Below are positions 20,303 to 32,800 of a stretch of 64,000 nucleotides of DNA, piece after piece. The translations under genes and the position numbers were made by a program. The DNA is from Polydactylus sextarius (lineage: Eukaryota > Chordata > Actinopteri > Polynemidae). Where the stretch lies: positions 16,150,629 through 16,214,628 of the forward strand of contig CM028910.1 in NCBI GenBank assembly GCA_016801845.1. The letters run 5' to 3'. Below the pieces are notes generated by a model, which saw only the letters and a program-made list of their open reading frames with translations, ran no database searches and was not told the origin of the DNA. The stretch's first letter is position 1. The number at the start of each line of letters is the position of its first letter.

Positions 20303-23300
20303 GTGGGTGTAATGATAAGACAACCATTTGTGGCTATACATAAGCTGTGGAATTATGTGGATACTATAATGATGAAATGGAGACGGTGGCACTTTCAAGA
20401 CAGTGTATCCTTTTTCAGCCCTACTGCGTAAGAGGAGTGATTTATGTCTTGTTTGTTCAATTGGAATTTTTTTGCACAGGTATCAATTATATCGCAAATG
20501 TACCATTCCTCTACTTTTATTGATAAACTGTAAATCAATACAGATATTATATCATTAAACACATTCAAATAAAGTAATACTGCAGGAAAGTCATCATAAT
20601 GAGGCAGGATAAGAAGTTTAAAACACTTTAGGGAAATCTTCTAATGGCACTAACTTTTTTTTTTTTTAATAAACTACATTTGATTGTCTTTACTGTACAC
20701 ATTTATTTATCAGGCACTGTACACATACGTGAACAGAAATACAATGTGAATGTGTCTCTTCTTGTGAAGAACAGGTTGTATATTTTCAAACTGGTTGTAA
20801 AACCATTGTAAAGAAAAATAAGGTGTGTGTGTGTGAGGAGTGGTTGCGCCTCGACGTTGTCCTGTCATTTGGTCTTGTTTTTTAGTAGGTGATAGCTGTT
20901 ATAAAACCCTGATAACAGAGGGTCAGCACGGTCAGAGGCAGTCTGGGTCTCTAATGTAAGCTGGCTGTCGCTTACAGAGCTCATGAGAACTACCACTATT
21001 CCTGGACTCAGCCAGCTGCCAAGTCCTAAACTTATTTTCCTAGGCTGGCTAACATTGGCTGCTGTTTCACTTGGAGATCAGACATAATCTATAAATATAC
21101 ATTACACTCCCAGTAATCTTCACTCATCAGAGCAAACATGGAATCACTGCACACCACAGCTAATTCATCGGTCTCTGTTTTCAGGCTTCGGGACACACTG
21201 ATGCTGTAAACATGTTTCATAACTGTTTTAGACCAGTTTTAGTCTGGTATTAACTGGTGTTGCCAGGTTCAGATATGAGAGAAGATTTTAATACTTTATT
21301 CATCACATTATCATATCACTGTTGAATATCTACTGTGTCCTCTTTGTGTGTCCAACACCCCAGAGATGTCAGCGCTCTCATTGGACATTTGAAGCAGAGG
21401 AGAAGACACTACTGGAGGTCAGACTGCTGACCTCTGACCTCACCCCATAACTCTGCCAGGAGCCTCACAGCATGTGGTGCAATTATCAATCCACCGCCGT
21501 GTGTGATAGTAACCTCTCTGTGCTGACTCACAGGTTTTATAACGCGTGACTGAAGGCAGCTGCTTGCAGCTGGAGCAGCCCAGAGCTGTTGTCCTTAAAT
21601 GCAAAAGATCGTCTTTGTTACTTTCAACACGCAACTTTCTTTCTTGTTTTACTTTCTTTTGCTCTAAGCTCCTGGCAAACTTAGTTAAGTGTGAACATTT
21701 CATTAACAGCAACAGGAAAATGAATTCACATTCATAGTGATAACTTGTTAAAATGTTAATGAAGAAAGAGAAGTATGGTATACTTCTACATCAGCATAAT
21801 AAAATCAGACTTTCTATAATCCTCTGTTAGCATAATCTATTCATTCTGGGATTTGCCCCATTAAAATTGTTCAGTGGGACCTTATAGAAAGATAGATCAG
21901 ATTTCTAGTTGAACTTGATGATTTCCTGCTGACTTCCTGCTCACACGAACGGCATGAAAACATTTTATTGATACAGCCGCGGGAAATCACTTCTAAACGC
22001 TTTTATCCGTGAAACAATATCTGTGAATTTTCCTTCCGAACTCGACCTACAGGCTAGATGGAGAATTGTGGTCACTTCAGTCTGTCAGGTTTTTCCTGTC
22101 ATGGTTTAATAATTTTTTTTTGACTGGACATCAATGATGAGGACAACCCCTGAATCATGACATCATGCAGATGACTGACAGTGGTTTTGTGAAGTGTTGG
22201 AGTTTCCTCAGTGGCCATGGTTATGTCAAAATGAATTGGTATGAATAGTTCCTATTAAGTCATTAGTGCTCTTTACAAACAGAACTGCCTTTTCACGCCT
22301 TTGTTACAAGATTTCCTGACTTCCTGACTCAAAAAGCGCCTTGAAGCAAACCTTTGCTACTTTGTGAAAAGTAGCAAAGGTTTGTTCAGGACAAGGTTTG
22401 TTTGAAGACAGAAGAGAGTCTGATTTCTCTTCTCTCTGTGGCTTTTCATGCAACTGATAGTGACCGCTGTTTAACCTGTGGTCTTTGTAAGCTGAATTTC
22501 AGAGACTGTTTCCTGTACGTCTTGTTGTCTGACACCAGAAATGCAAAAACGTACAAATTATCACACCAGGCTGAATGCAAATATGACACAATAACATCAT
22601 GAATTAGCATATTGTGTCATCTACATGTAGCAACTGTTCAAGTAATGTAATGTTTTAAAGTTGTTTATAACAGTTTCCCACGAGGGTTTGAAGATAAATG
22701 TGGTGATTAATTGAAGTTAAGATGTTGTTCATAGCACATGTCCTAATTATTTTAAATGTATGTGTTTGCAATGATTGTGTGATGCTCAGTTGCTAAGAAA
22801 ACACTAAGTGTACGGATGATGTGCCAAGCCGCTGCTATAAAAGAACTCAGTGGATAAATAGTGGTTAAAAAAAAGCCCCAAAACACAAGTCTTCAATGAC
22901 TTTTCTCCTTGCTCCAAATTCAAATCCTCACCACCTCATTAATTGGAAAAACATGCGCTTATAATCCAACGAAAGCATACTTGGGCAAAATTTCTTGAAA
23001 ATCAGTTCCACCTGGACAGAGTCAAGAAGGTACCACTTAGTTTTTCCATTGCATAAATCTACAGTTGCATTTTATTTATTACTCAGGAGAGTTGGTGCAG
23101 ACATGGCCTTTCTACGAATAGCAGTACAGATGTATCTATTGAAAGCACAACATTTTTTCTGCTGTATTTTTGGACTGTTTTCCAGAGGAAATGGAAAAAT
23201 CATGTTTTCTCCATTTTCAGGTGCCAACTTTTTTTTTTTTTAAGTTGGTCAAAACGCTGTGTTTCATTACAACAAGCTTTCCTACATTACATTCAAGTAA

Positions 23301-26300
23301 AATTTCAGGAAGGCGGCCTAATTCTAGGAAGGCGGAGGTCTTAAACCAGTTTGGCTGGCAATCCTTAAAAAAAACAAAACAAAACGTGGAAACCAAGAAA
23401 ACAGACAGTAAACAACACTTAAAGTTAGACTCTTGACCCCAATTCATTAGACCTGACTGGACTACCAACAATCAGATCAACTGCTTTCTTACAGATGCTG
23501 TGATTTCATTTAAATGAAACCTTGAAGTGGCACACCACCTGCGCTTGTTTTTGTGTCATTCAAACCTGCAGTTTGAATCGTATTGCTGCATTTTGTTTTT
23601 GGCTTGTTTAAACTGCACAATTACAAGTGAGCCAGAGCTTGTAAACTGAAGCCCCAAGAACTCACAGGCAGTTTGTTGGTTGCCAAGAGAAAGACAGAAA
23701 TTTAGACAGGAAGATGAAGGACAGCACATACGCAGTCATTCCTGTCGCTGTCGCTTTGACTCGAATACTATGGACAGTCTAAGGTTTTCCATTCTGGCGA
23801 TCAGACTAGTGAACATACACACATCTCATTACTGTTGTGAAACTCTAAGCTATGCACCGGATTGTGCTGAAATCTCTGCCCAGCTCTCATAAAGCTCAGC
23901 TGTGCTTGTTATTTCTAAAATTGACCAAACACAGCAGTAACTCTGCTGCTGCTAATGTTCAAGTTAAACAGCTGTGGAAGTGACCTGCCTCTGAGACCAA
24001 CTCCCTGCAACATGTGCATTCATAAAACACATAGATTGTTTATGTTGCTGAAACAGAACTTATTCACAAGCATTTTGCAAATTATCACAATTTTATTCCG
24101 CTTATATAAATCATATTCATCTATTGCATGCTCTTATATTCAGACAAAGACATAAATGTGTCGAGTTGTTGCTTGATATGATTTTTGTTTGTGTTTTGTT
24201 TTGCTCTGTTGTTTCTGTACTCATCAGAAGTTATAATCATTTAACTTTCAGTTCTGCTTCGGTCCAAAAATGGGAAATCCATCAAAACTTACCACATGTT
24301 GACACTAAATATGTGCAGCACATGTGTGTTTGTGTATGTCTGTTTTTATGTGCCTGTGGCTCATATGTTTGTGCACACAAAGTATGATGCATAAAACAGT
24401 ACTCAGCAGAGCTAGAGCGTATCTTAGCCTTGATTCTTCACAGAGGGAGGGGTTGTGGCTGCTGCTTGCATTCTTTACATTCAGATATCTGTCCGGCATG
24501 TCAGCGGGCACCCTTGCCAAGCCCTCACTTCTGCAAAGGGCAGTCGAGGCGCTAAATTATCCTGCTCTGTAACCCACCTCCCCACCCCAAATTCATCCGC
24601 CTCTCCGCTAACCTCGCAACCTCGCTGTGGGGCTGGGCCAGTGAGAAGCAGCGCAAACCGGCGTGAGCCAGTGCTGGGAGCTACATCACCCCTCGCCTCC
24701 TCCTTCCTCTGACTTCTTCCTCCCATATGTGCACACACACACACACGCACACACACAGACACACATCAAGATTAGTTTACTTGTGAGGGCCTGCCATTGT
24801 CTATTTTGACCAGCAAATAATCATAATTTTCTGACTGAACTCCAAGACAGTTTAAGTAAAACTAACGACCCCTAAACCCAAACCTCAACCAAATATAAGC
24901 TTCTAGTGACTTTTACTTGGAAGTGATCTGAATCTAATCGTAGTTATAATCCATCTTAATCTAATTCTGACAAAGTTTCAAGTTTTTGTATCATACTTCT
25001 CCCTTGTAGATTGTCAGAAATAGCCTCACTTTAGAAAAATGTTCTCACCCTGGACGTCCAAAACCCAAACTTCCACTCACAAAGACAAAAAAACAACAAA
25101 ACAAAAACAAACAAACAAAAAAAAAAATACTAACACACACACTCTACACACACACATGCACACTTCCTCCTCTGTCCCTGAGATATGCTCTTTTCTCTGA
25201 CTATCTTGAGCTGCATATATACACTGGCAGAAAATGACAGTAAATCCATGTGATCAAGCCTTTGAAATCAAATGTGGTTTCTCTGCATATAGATATATAA
25301 GATGGTCTCTTCTTTATAAAGAGTTAGACCCTGTCTGCCTTAAACACATTTAATATTAACAAGTTATTATAATAGTATCTGTAAAATGCAGTCAAATGAT
25401 TTCAGCAACAGTGTGAAAATTGTTTAGCCTCAGGGAAAGCTTTAGTCAGACTGGTCCAAGTTTACAAGGCCTTTTCCTGTTGTTGGGGAGCTGTGACGGC
25501 TGTTGTTGAGCCAACTTCCCATTAGTTACCACTCATTCAAGGACACTTTTTTTTGGCTTGACTCCTTTTTTTAGAGTTTACAAGGGAAAATGTGACAGAA
25601 CTTCCTTATATTAGCACAAATACTCTCACGCTATAAAAATATATATGCAGACTAAGCTGTTTTGAAGCTATTTAAGGTAAATCATTACAGGTAAATACAT
25701 GCAATGCTAAAGAAAATGGGTACATTTTACTGGGTGTCGAGTTCTCTAAACCAGAGCAAACTTGACATGTTTGGCCAAATATGGGTCTAATTCCCATTAA
25801 TTTAAACTGAATGTGCAACTTTTTCCCATTGAGCAGTTTTGTTGCATGGCACACTGAAATGATTTCTGTTCAGACGTTCTCTGGTATGACAACACCCCAT
25901 GTTTTGTGGTTATGATCCACACAAACACACATTAACCCCTTTTTTTTCCACACAGCTGTTTTTATTTCTATTTCTCCCAAAACAAAACAGTTGGATAATA
26001 GAAACAAAGAAATACAGCCTTTGTCATTAGTATCTATCATTCCACAGACACACTATACACACAAGTAACAGTAAAGTGTAATATAAGAATATACATAAGA
26101 AGTAAAGACAAAGGGTGTCAGCATGTTTTATATTTATACAGTAATATACAGACACGGAGGGGTTGGAGGGAGGGGGATCGGGTGGGGGCAGTCACATGCT
26201 CAGAGGAGGAAACACAGGAAACCCAGAAAACACAGGAAACACTTTTCTCTTCTCACCATGTGCGACGTGCATCACAGTAGGTTCGTGCGAGTCTAGTGGC

Positions 26301-26320
26301 AGCAGCGGGTGTATGTGTGT
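20303..26320. other. noncoding stretch, no gene seen
   Basis: Many short random frames, none with recognisable protein features. It contains poly-T 20656-20668, a perfect 17-bp hairpin at 22347-22384 and short CA runs near 24731-24765 and 25134-25155. A moderately GC-rich block at 24560-24700 could be regulatory but shows no diagnostic motif. Confidence 0.5.
22347..22384. repeat. perfect 17-bp inverted repeat, 4-base loop
   Basis: Arms CAAACCTTTGCTACTTT (22347-22363) and AAAGTAGCAAAGGTTTG (22368-22384) are exact reverse complements around the loop GTGA. Confidence 0.9.
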
Positions 26321-26324
26321 GTGT

Positions 26325-26371
26325 GGGGAGGGGGCGTGGGTGGGGTGGGTGGGCAGGGGGGAGGGGGTGGG
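26325..26371 (+). repeat. G-run cluster, potential G-quadruplex
   Basis: Repeated G runs (GGGG, GGGGG, GGG, GGGG, GGG, GGG, GGGGGG, GGGGG, GGG) with short loops after a GT stretch. A second, shorter cluster lies at 34128-34148. Confidence 0.6.
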
Positions 26372-29300
26372 ATTTTATCTGCACCTGCATAAAATACAGG
26401 CGCCAGGTTCGTTTGAGGGAACATGAAAAAGTTCAAAAAGATCAAAAGGTCACAGTGAAATCAAATGACTCAAACAATCAGAGTGTTTATTCATCCACAC
26501 TCAGATTTAATTGTCTCAGTGTCAATAGTAGACGCCGCTGATAGTAGCACAGATTTATCCACGAGGCCTTTGGCAAAGTGTATTAAAGAATCCTAAATCT
26601 TTGTCCTAGCACATCCCAACATACATGTGACTGTGTCATGCTTATCTTAATTTATTGGAACAACTACAAATCTAAAGCCAGTAGCCTGAATGCCTGAAAC
26701 TTATTTAACTTTAAATTACTATGGAATTATCCTGGAAGCAGGAAAAAACAAAAAGTTCATATAATTAGATTTGAAATTAAAATGCATGAATTGTACTGTT
26801 ACTGTGATGAAATTATATATATAGCATTTTGGAACAGAAGTCTCTCAGACAAAGAAGCTGTCGAGTTATTGCTGCTGGTCATTCACCCACTTAACTGCGA
26901 ACTCTCACCCAGTGCCTGGATGTCCAAGAGTTTCCCCTCTGCAATGTCATAAACAAACCATCTGCCCCTTTGCCTGAAATCCTAGTTCACAGACACTGTT
27001 CAGAAGCACGTGTGGTTCCACTGGTGTGAAGTAGAGGGTGCCAGCCTTTTGTAGCAATGGTCCTGATCTGTTTACAGAAGTTAATCACAGGGATTTTAAT
27101 TATTTTTGTACAGGGGCTCAGTGGAGTTGGTACTGTGACCTCACAGCTCAAATCTCAGCTCCTGTGTAGGAACTGAATGTTCTGTTCATGTTTATGTATT
27201 ATCATATTAGAATTAGAATATTATCATATTAGAAGAAATGCATGTTGGGTAAATAGGATACTTCCATTTATCTTCACCAATGAATAACTCTTATATTTAA
27301 AGATGATGGTCCATTGTTACAGCCACCACTCTGATCATTTACAACTTATGTAATAAAAAAGTATAATCCAATTTTGCTTTTCCATAGTAAAAAACATAAA
27401 TAAAGATCTGTTAACGTTTATATTAGCAGAGTGAATGAAATTTTCTTCACTGTGATTGTATTGTGCATCAATATAAAATAAGGTGTATTTTTAAAGTAAT
27501 TAAATCAGTTGATATGTTCACAGTTTGCAGTCACATGTTGTTATCTATATTGAAAGTGTTATTAGTAGTATTAGTAGTAGAAATATTAATGTAAGTGTTG
27601 GGGGAGAGACCCTAAAGTCCTTCTTCTGCTTCAGTCTGAGTTCAACAAATTAAGTTGGCTTTTTCCAAAGTTAAAGTGTGTATTTATTGTCAAATTTCCT
27701 CTTTGTGTTACTGATAGTCACTTCCTGTCCATTGAAAGTGATTCAGAAAGGAATTGGTTTTTACCAGTGTGGTTAAGGAGAGTGACTACAGTAACCATTA
27801 ACTATTTCATTGTAAATATGGGCCTATTGGAGTTGACAAGCAAACAAAACCAGCAACCCACACAGTTCTTCAGCGACTGGTTACAGATATTTATTATGTT
27901 TTTTTTTTTTTTTTTTTTTATGGGAGGACTGTGGGCAACAGAAACCTTGCTGCTGTATTGCAAATCTCAATTATGTGTTGATTAATGACAAAAAAAAAAA
28001 AAAAAAAAAATCTTTTATCCACATCGCATATGACACCTTCACATACATTTAAAAGTAAGTTCACACACACTGTGGCCTAATGTACCACAAGGTGTCATTG
28101 TCATAAACTTTTAAAGAGCGTGTGAGTACATCAGCTGTCGGTCACAGCGCGCACACCCACACACACACATACACACACACCTTGGTATTGTGTTGTTTTT
28201 CTGTCTGTGTTCTGTCACATCAGGCCATTTAAACTTGGTCTGTGGTTTACCATTTAAAGGGCCATGTGACGTCACCACAGATAAGATGCTTTGGCATGTT
28301 AGGGGAATTTCTAGCTCTGCATGACAACAGCTCAGCCAATGAGAGCAGAGTGGGTGGTGCCTGATGTTCCCAGCTGTCTGTGTCTGCACATACACACAGA
28401 ACACACAGAACACACAGTTTTTTTTCCACTTCCCCTTTGTCGTGTGGCCAATGCTGAAATTAATACTTTGCAAAGTCTTGCAGCTCTGTAATTTGTTTAG
28501 TTTGAACATGTCGGTCGTGGGAAAACGTAATGTTTAGTTGTATCTATTGTCACCATTTTATTGCCAAATCTGACAGATTATTAAGTGCAATTACAATAGT
28601 CAACAAAGGGTATGTGCAACATTTGCAACCTATACGAGCTGCATTGAAGAGTGAAAGTGAGAATATGAGAATGTAAAGGAACATGAGGCGCATGTGAAAC
28701 TGTTGCCTTTTAAATGATACACATTGTGCAGCATGTTTACATTGAGTCTGTGTAAGTTTTATGAAAATACATAAAAACATACAAATTTTCACATTACAGT
28801 ACAGAGAGATAATACGGAATGGGAACAGACTGTATAGCCTGAATTGGGTTCTGATATTATATACTAGAACTTACAATCAGTTCTAATATCAGTTCTGTCT
28901 TTTTACTTGTTTTACTGAGGTCAAAAATCTGATTAAATGCCTTTATGAGTGTTGTTACAGGCAACTGGCAGTAAAGGGGTCAAAGGGCAGAGCAGGTCTG
29001 TTGTTGCTGACTGTTGCAGGCAAGTGTCATCAGACAGAGACACACCTACTAATTGCTGCTTTGTGTGATAATGTGATTCTTGGCTGTAGAATCAAATCAG
29101 CAACTTTCCATACCAACACACAAGCAGCAAATAGGACAAACAGTGGTGACAGTTTGTACATGTACAAATCAAACACACAATATAGACACACACACACACA
29201 CATATATCAGTCCAAACAAGCAAAAACATGCAGACCAGACCGCCCACATAAAAGACACACACACGGCAGCGTAGTCAGCCACGCACATCCTCCGTATGTT

Positions 29301-29385
29301 ATTACCCTTAAATGTCTGGAGCCTCAGCACAGCTGGTGCTGCACAGAGGAAGCCTGTGTTTGTGTGTCTGTGCACGTGTCTGTGC

Positions 29386-29388
<3 letters not shown>
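26372..29388. other. noncoding stretch with homopolymers
   Basis: No gene seen. It includes poly-T at about 27900-27919 and poly-A at 27989-28010, about 70 bases apart and possibly remnants of retroposition tails in opposite orientation. Short CA tracts lie at 28148-28179. Confidence 0.5.

Positions 29389-29424
<36 letters not shown>
29389..29424. repeat. (TG)n microsatellite
   Basis: Uninterrupted TG dinucleotides after an imperfect GT-rich lead-in from about 29354. Confidence 0.9.
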
Positions 29425-29429
<5 letters not shown>

Positions 29430-29719
29430 TCACTCCATCTGCTGAATTTCTATGCATGCTCTTCCATGCACACGTTGGTGAAGTACACATTGTTAACTTG
29501 GTGCATTTGTGTGTGTTTGTGTTTTTGCATGTTTGTATTTTCCTTTATTACAGTATTTATTATTAAGATTTTGTCATTTAGTCTGACACTTAACAAAACT
29601 TTATCCATTCAAGTGTGAATCAAAGCAAAGCCAAGAGGTATTATTTTGGAAAAAGTAATTTCACTCATTTCTCCGTGTTGGTCCCATATCTTTAAATTGT
29701 AATATTTTTGTGCATTTTT

Positions 29720-29721
<2 letters not shown>

Positions 29722-29816
<95 letters not shown>
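29722..29816. repeat. (CA)n microsatellite
   Basis: About 47 uninterrupted CA units. Confidence 0.97.
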
Positions 29817-29817
<1 letters not shown>

Positions 29818-32800
29818 TTCCTAGATTAGTTTGACTGAATGTAATGTTTATGTGTTTATAGAACATGGGGTCCTAATCAAAGTATGTGCAGCACAGGATC
29901 TGTGTACGAAAACCCACGTGTGTTCATGTCACCTAAACTTTTTGCATAATCATGTGTTAACCATCGCACAACATCAAAGTTCAACGGGACATCTTTGTGC
30001 GCAACTTCCTCTTAATGTGAACGTACTGTGCAGTCTGTGTGTTTTGCACGTGTTTTGCTCTTTGATCACAAAGCATCTAGTGTCAGATGTGAGCTTTATT
30101 ACAGGTCACTTGTCTCAGTTGGGGGATGTATTTTTCTAGTGATAAGCTAATTAACACAAATAACACAAGTAAAGATATATAAAAATACACCCCAGTGTGA
30201 AAGGAATACCACAATCTATATATCTCAATCATTCATGCAGTGAAAATCAATTTACAATTCATGGAATAAAAAGTGAGATTTCAAAGGCTGAATGAAAGTT
30301 CAAGTATTGTTCCAAAAGTGAAAAAGTGGACTGAACAACTGTATGTGAAACTGAAAGTTTTCATCTTCTAAAACTTATAGCTTCTAACTGTTGAGTTTAG
30401 AGACTCTTGAGGATGTCTTGCAGAGATTCTTTTCAGCGATACACATCTGATATTTGTGCTTCCTGTGCTGGGATTTAAGATGTTGTTTTAAATGGGAACA
30501 TATATTACACAAGCCTGGCTGTCAACCCGTCACATCTACAAATGTATAGCTTATTTTGTATAAGTCAGTTGTATCACAATTCACATAAGGAGAAGCAGGT
30601 GAGTAACCTTTTTAAAGATGTTGTGAATATTACCTTATTTTTCTCATATATTGCTTCTTATGCTTTGTCATATATTGTTTTTTTTTTGTTGTTGTTTGTT
30701 TGCTTTGTCTTATCATCCCATCAGAGCACAACAGCCAGATACAGAGCGTCATGACAACAGGTCACCAACTTTGTCTCAGTTTGTTTATCTTCATTCCCTT
30801 ATCCATCCAATCCACCCATGTCTTTTTTTTTTTTTTGCTGCTGGCTTTTGCTGATTCCAGATCAGATAAGATCTACAATAGGCCTTCTGTACCAGAGGCA
30901 TTCCTACGCACCACTGATTGCAGGTACATGGAGTTCTTACTGTTCTTCAGTCTGCGTATTAACATCAACTGCCAGGTTTTCACGCTCATCATGACACAAA
31001 AACACAAACTGACAAACACATGCGATAAAGAAGCACTGGGGTAACAACAGATCTGCTTTGCTTCACTCTTTTTCTTATTCTCCTCTCACTTTCATTCTTT
31101 TTCAGATAAGTTTTTTTGTTGTCAATTTGTTTGTGAATTTGACAGTAAATGTTTTAATTACCTTTGTTAATTAATTCTGTGTTGGCCATCTGTTTCTCTC
31201 TGTTTCTCCTGCTTTCTATCGCTCTTATTATTTTAGCCTTCATACATTTCTTACTACCCTCCCATTTTTCCATTTCTCTCTCTCTAGCTTTTTGATCCCA
31301 CCGCTCTTCAGCTTTCTCTTAAACACAATATCTCTTTCTCTTTCACAATCACTTTTACCTCATCCCTTTCTTATTTTCCGCCGGCACGTTGTTGTTCTGC
31401 CTTATGTGCCTAGTATTGCGTGACCAGCGTCGTCTTACATAATCCCTCACCGTTGTTTTGCAAAATTGTGTGCGTTTCTTTACATTTGACAGACAAGAAA
31501 ATGAGAGAGGTGTGGTTATAGGCTGTAATGTAGAACAGATGCAATGCGATTGGGAAGGAAACTTACAGCCAGTGATGTGCAACGACAACAACAACAATAA
31601 ACTTATAGACTTAATCATTTAATAGAAAAAATACCATGTGGCTGATTTTTTTGTGTGACCATGAGCATTGAAGCAGCACACATTTCTGTTGGTTCAGTCA
31701 AAACCTCTATTGCATAATCTCAACACTATCACCTATAATAAAACAGTCTTGTGTTCCTGAGTCAGAGGTAATGACCTACATGATCCTCAGTCCTGGTGGC
31801 CATAATAAGACATGAGAACATCAAGATGAAGGGAAAATATTCATAACAAAAGATCTGGCCATCTTCCCTGAGATTACTTCATTTCAAGAGAGTTCAGCTT
31901 GTTGTGATGCTCTAAAAGAATTTGGTGTTTTTTATTGAGCATGGCTTGTACTGATAGATTGATAAAAACAGATTTTATATGGTCTGTCAAAGCTATTGTT
32001 TCTGTAGCACATATTTTTCAGGTCCAAAAAATTATGAAATTCATCCTCATCATAACAATTGTCAGAACATCTACGTCAACCTCTACTGGTCGTTTTCCCA
32101 GTGTTGTGTGTTTATGTGTCCTGGACCAGGGATTAAATCAGCTGAGAGACCTTATGACTTTCCAGCTGGGCTTTTGGCTGCTGCGACAGAGGAGAAGAAG
32201 AGGAGGCGATGGGTTTCCCATGGGGCTGTGGTGCATGGGTGTCAGGGGGTACATCAGGGGTTGAGTCTGTTGTCTTAGTTGTGTTTCCCCAACAGATTCC
32301 CTGCTGGGTTTATTCTTTCCAGAGAAGATCCAGGCTGCGAGTGACACAGACCCACTGTGACAGTCATGAAAGAATGGAAGAAGTTTATTTTGTTCACTTA
32401 TAAAGTTATTTTGAACTTCATATCACTGTAAAAATTAAAATTGTTAGCAGCCTGTTATTTAGTTTTATATTTTTATTTTAGCTATTACTTTACTTATGAT
32501 AATGAACCAGACTAGACACCTAATACATGTCAGCTGCTCTGTGATGCAATCTGACAGTAACGTCTCTTATCTGACTAATAATCAAAGGGGGAGTCCAATC
32601 CACAAATCGTGTTGAAACACAAAAATCACTGAAGATGTTTAACTGGTTCCTGACATGCTGGGAAAACCCTTCCCTGTCTTTGTGATTCTAGACTCAACTT
32701 TCTCAACAATTTCAGTTTCACAACACAAAAAAGTTACAACTCCTGAGGTCACATAGGATTGTCTGTCTTTGTCATATTAACAGGAATGACTCCCTCCAAC

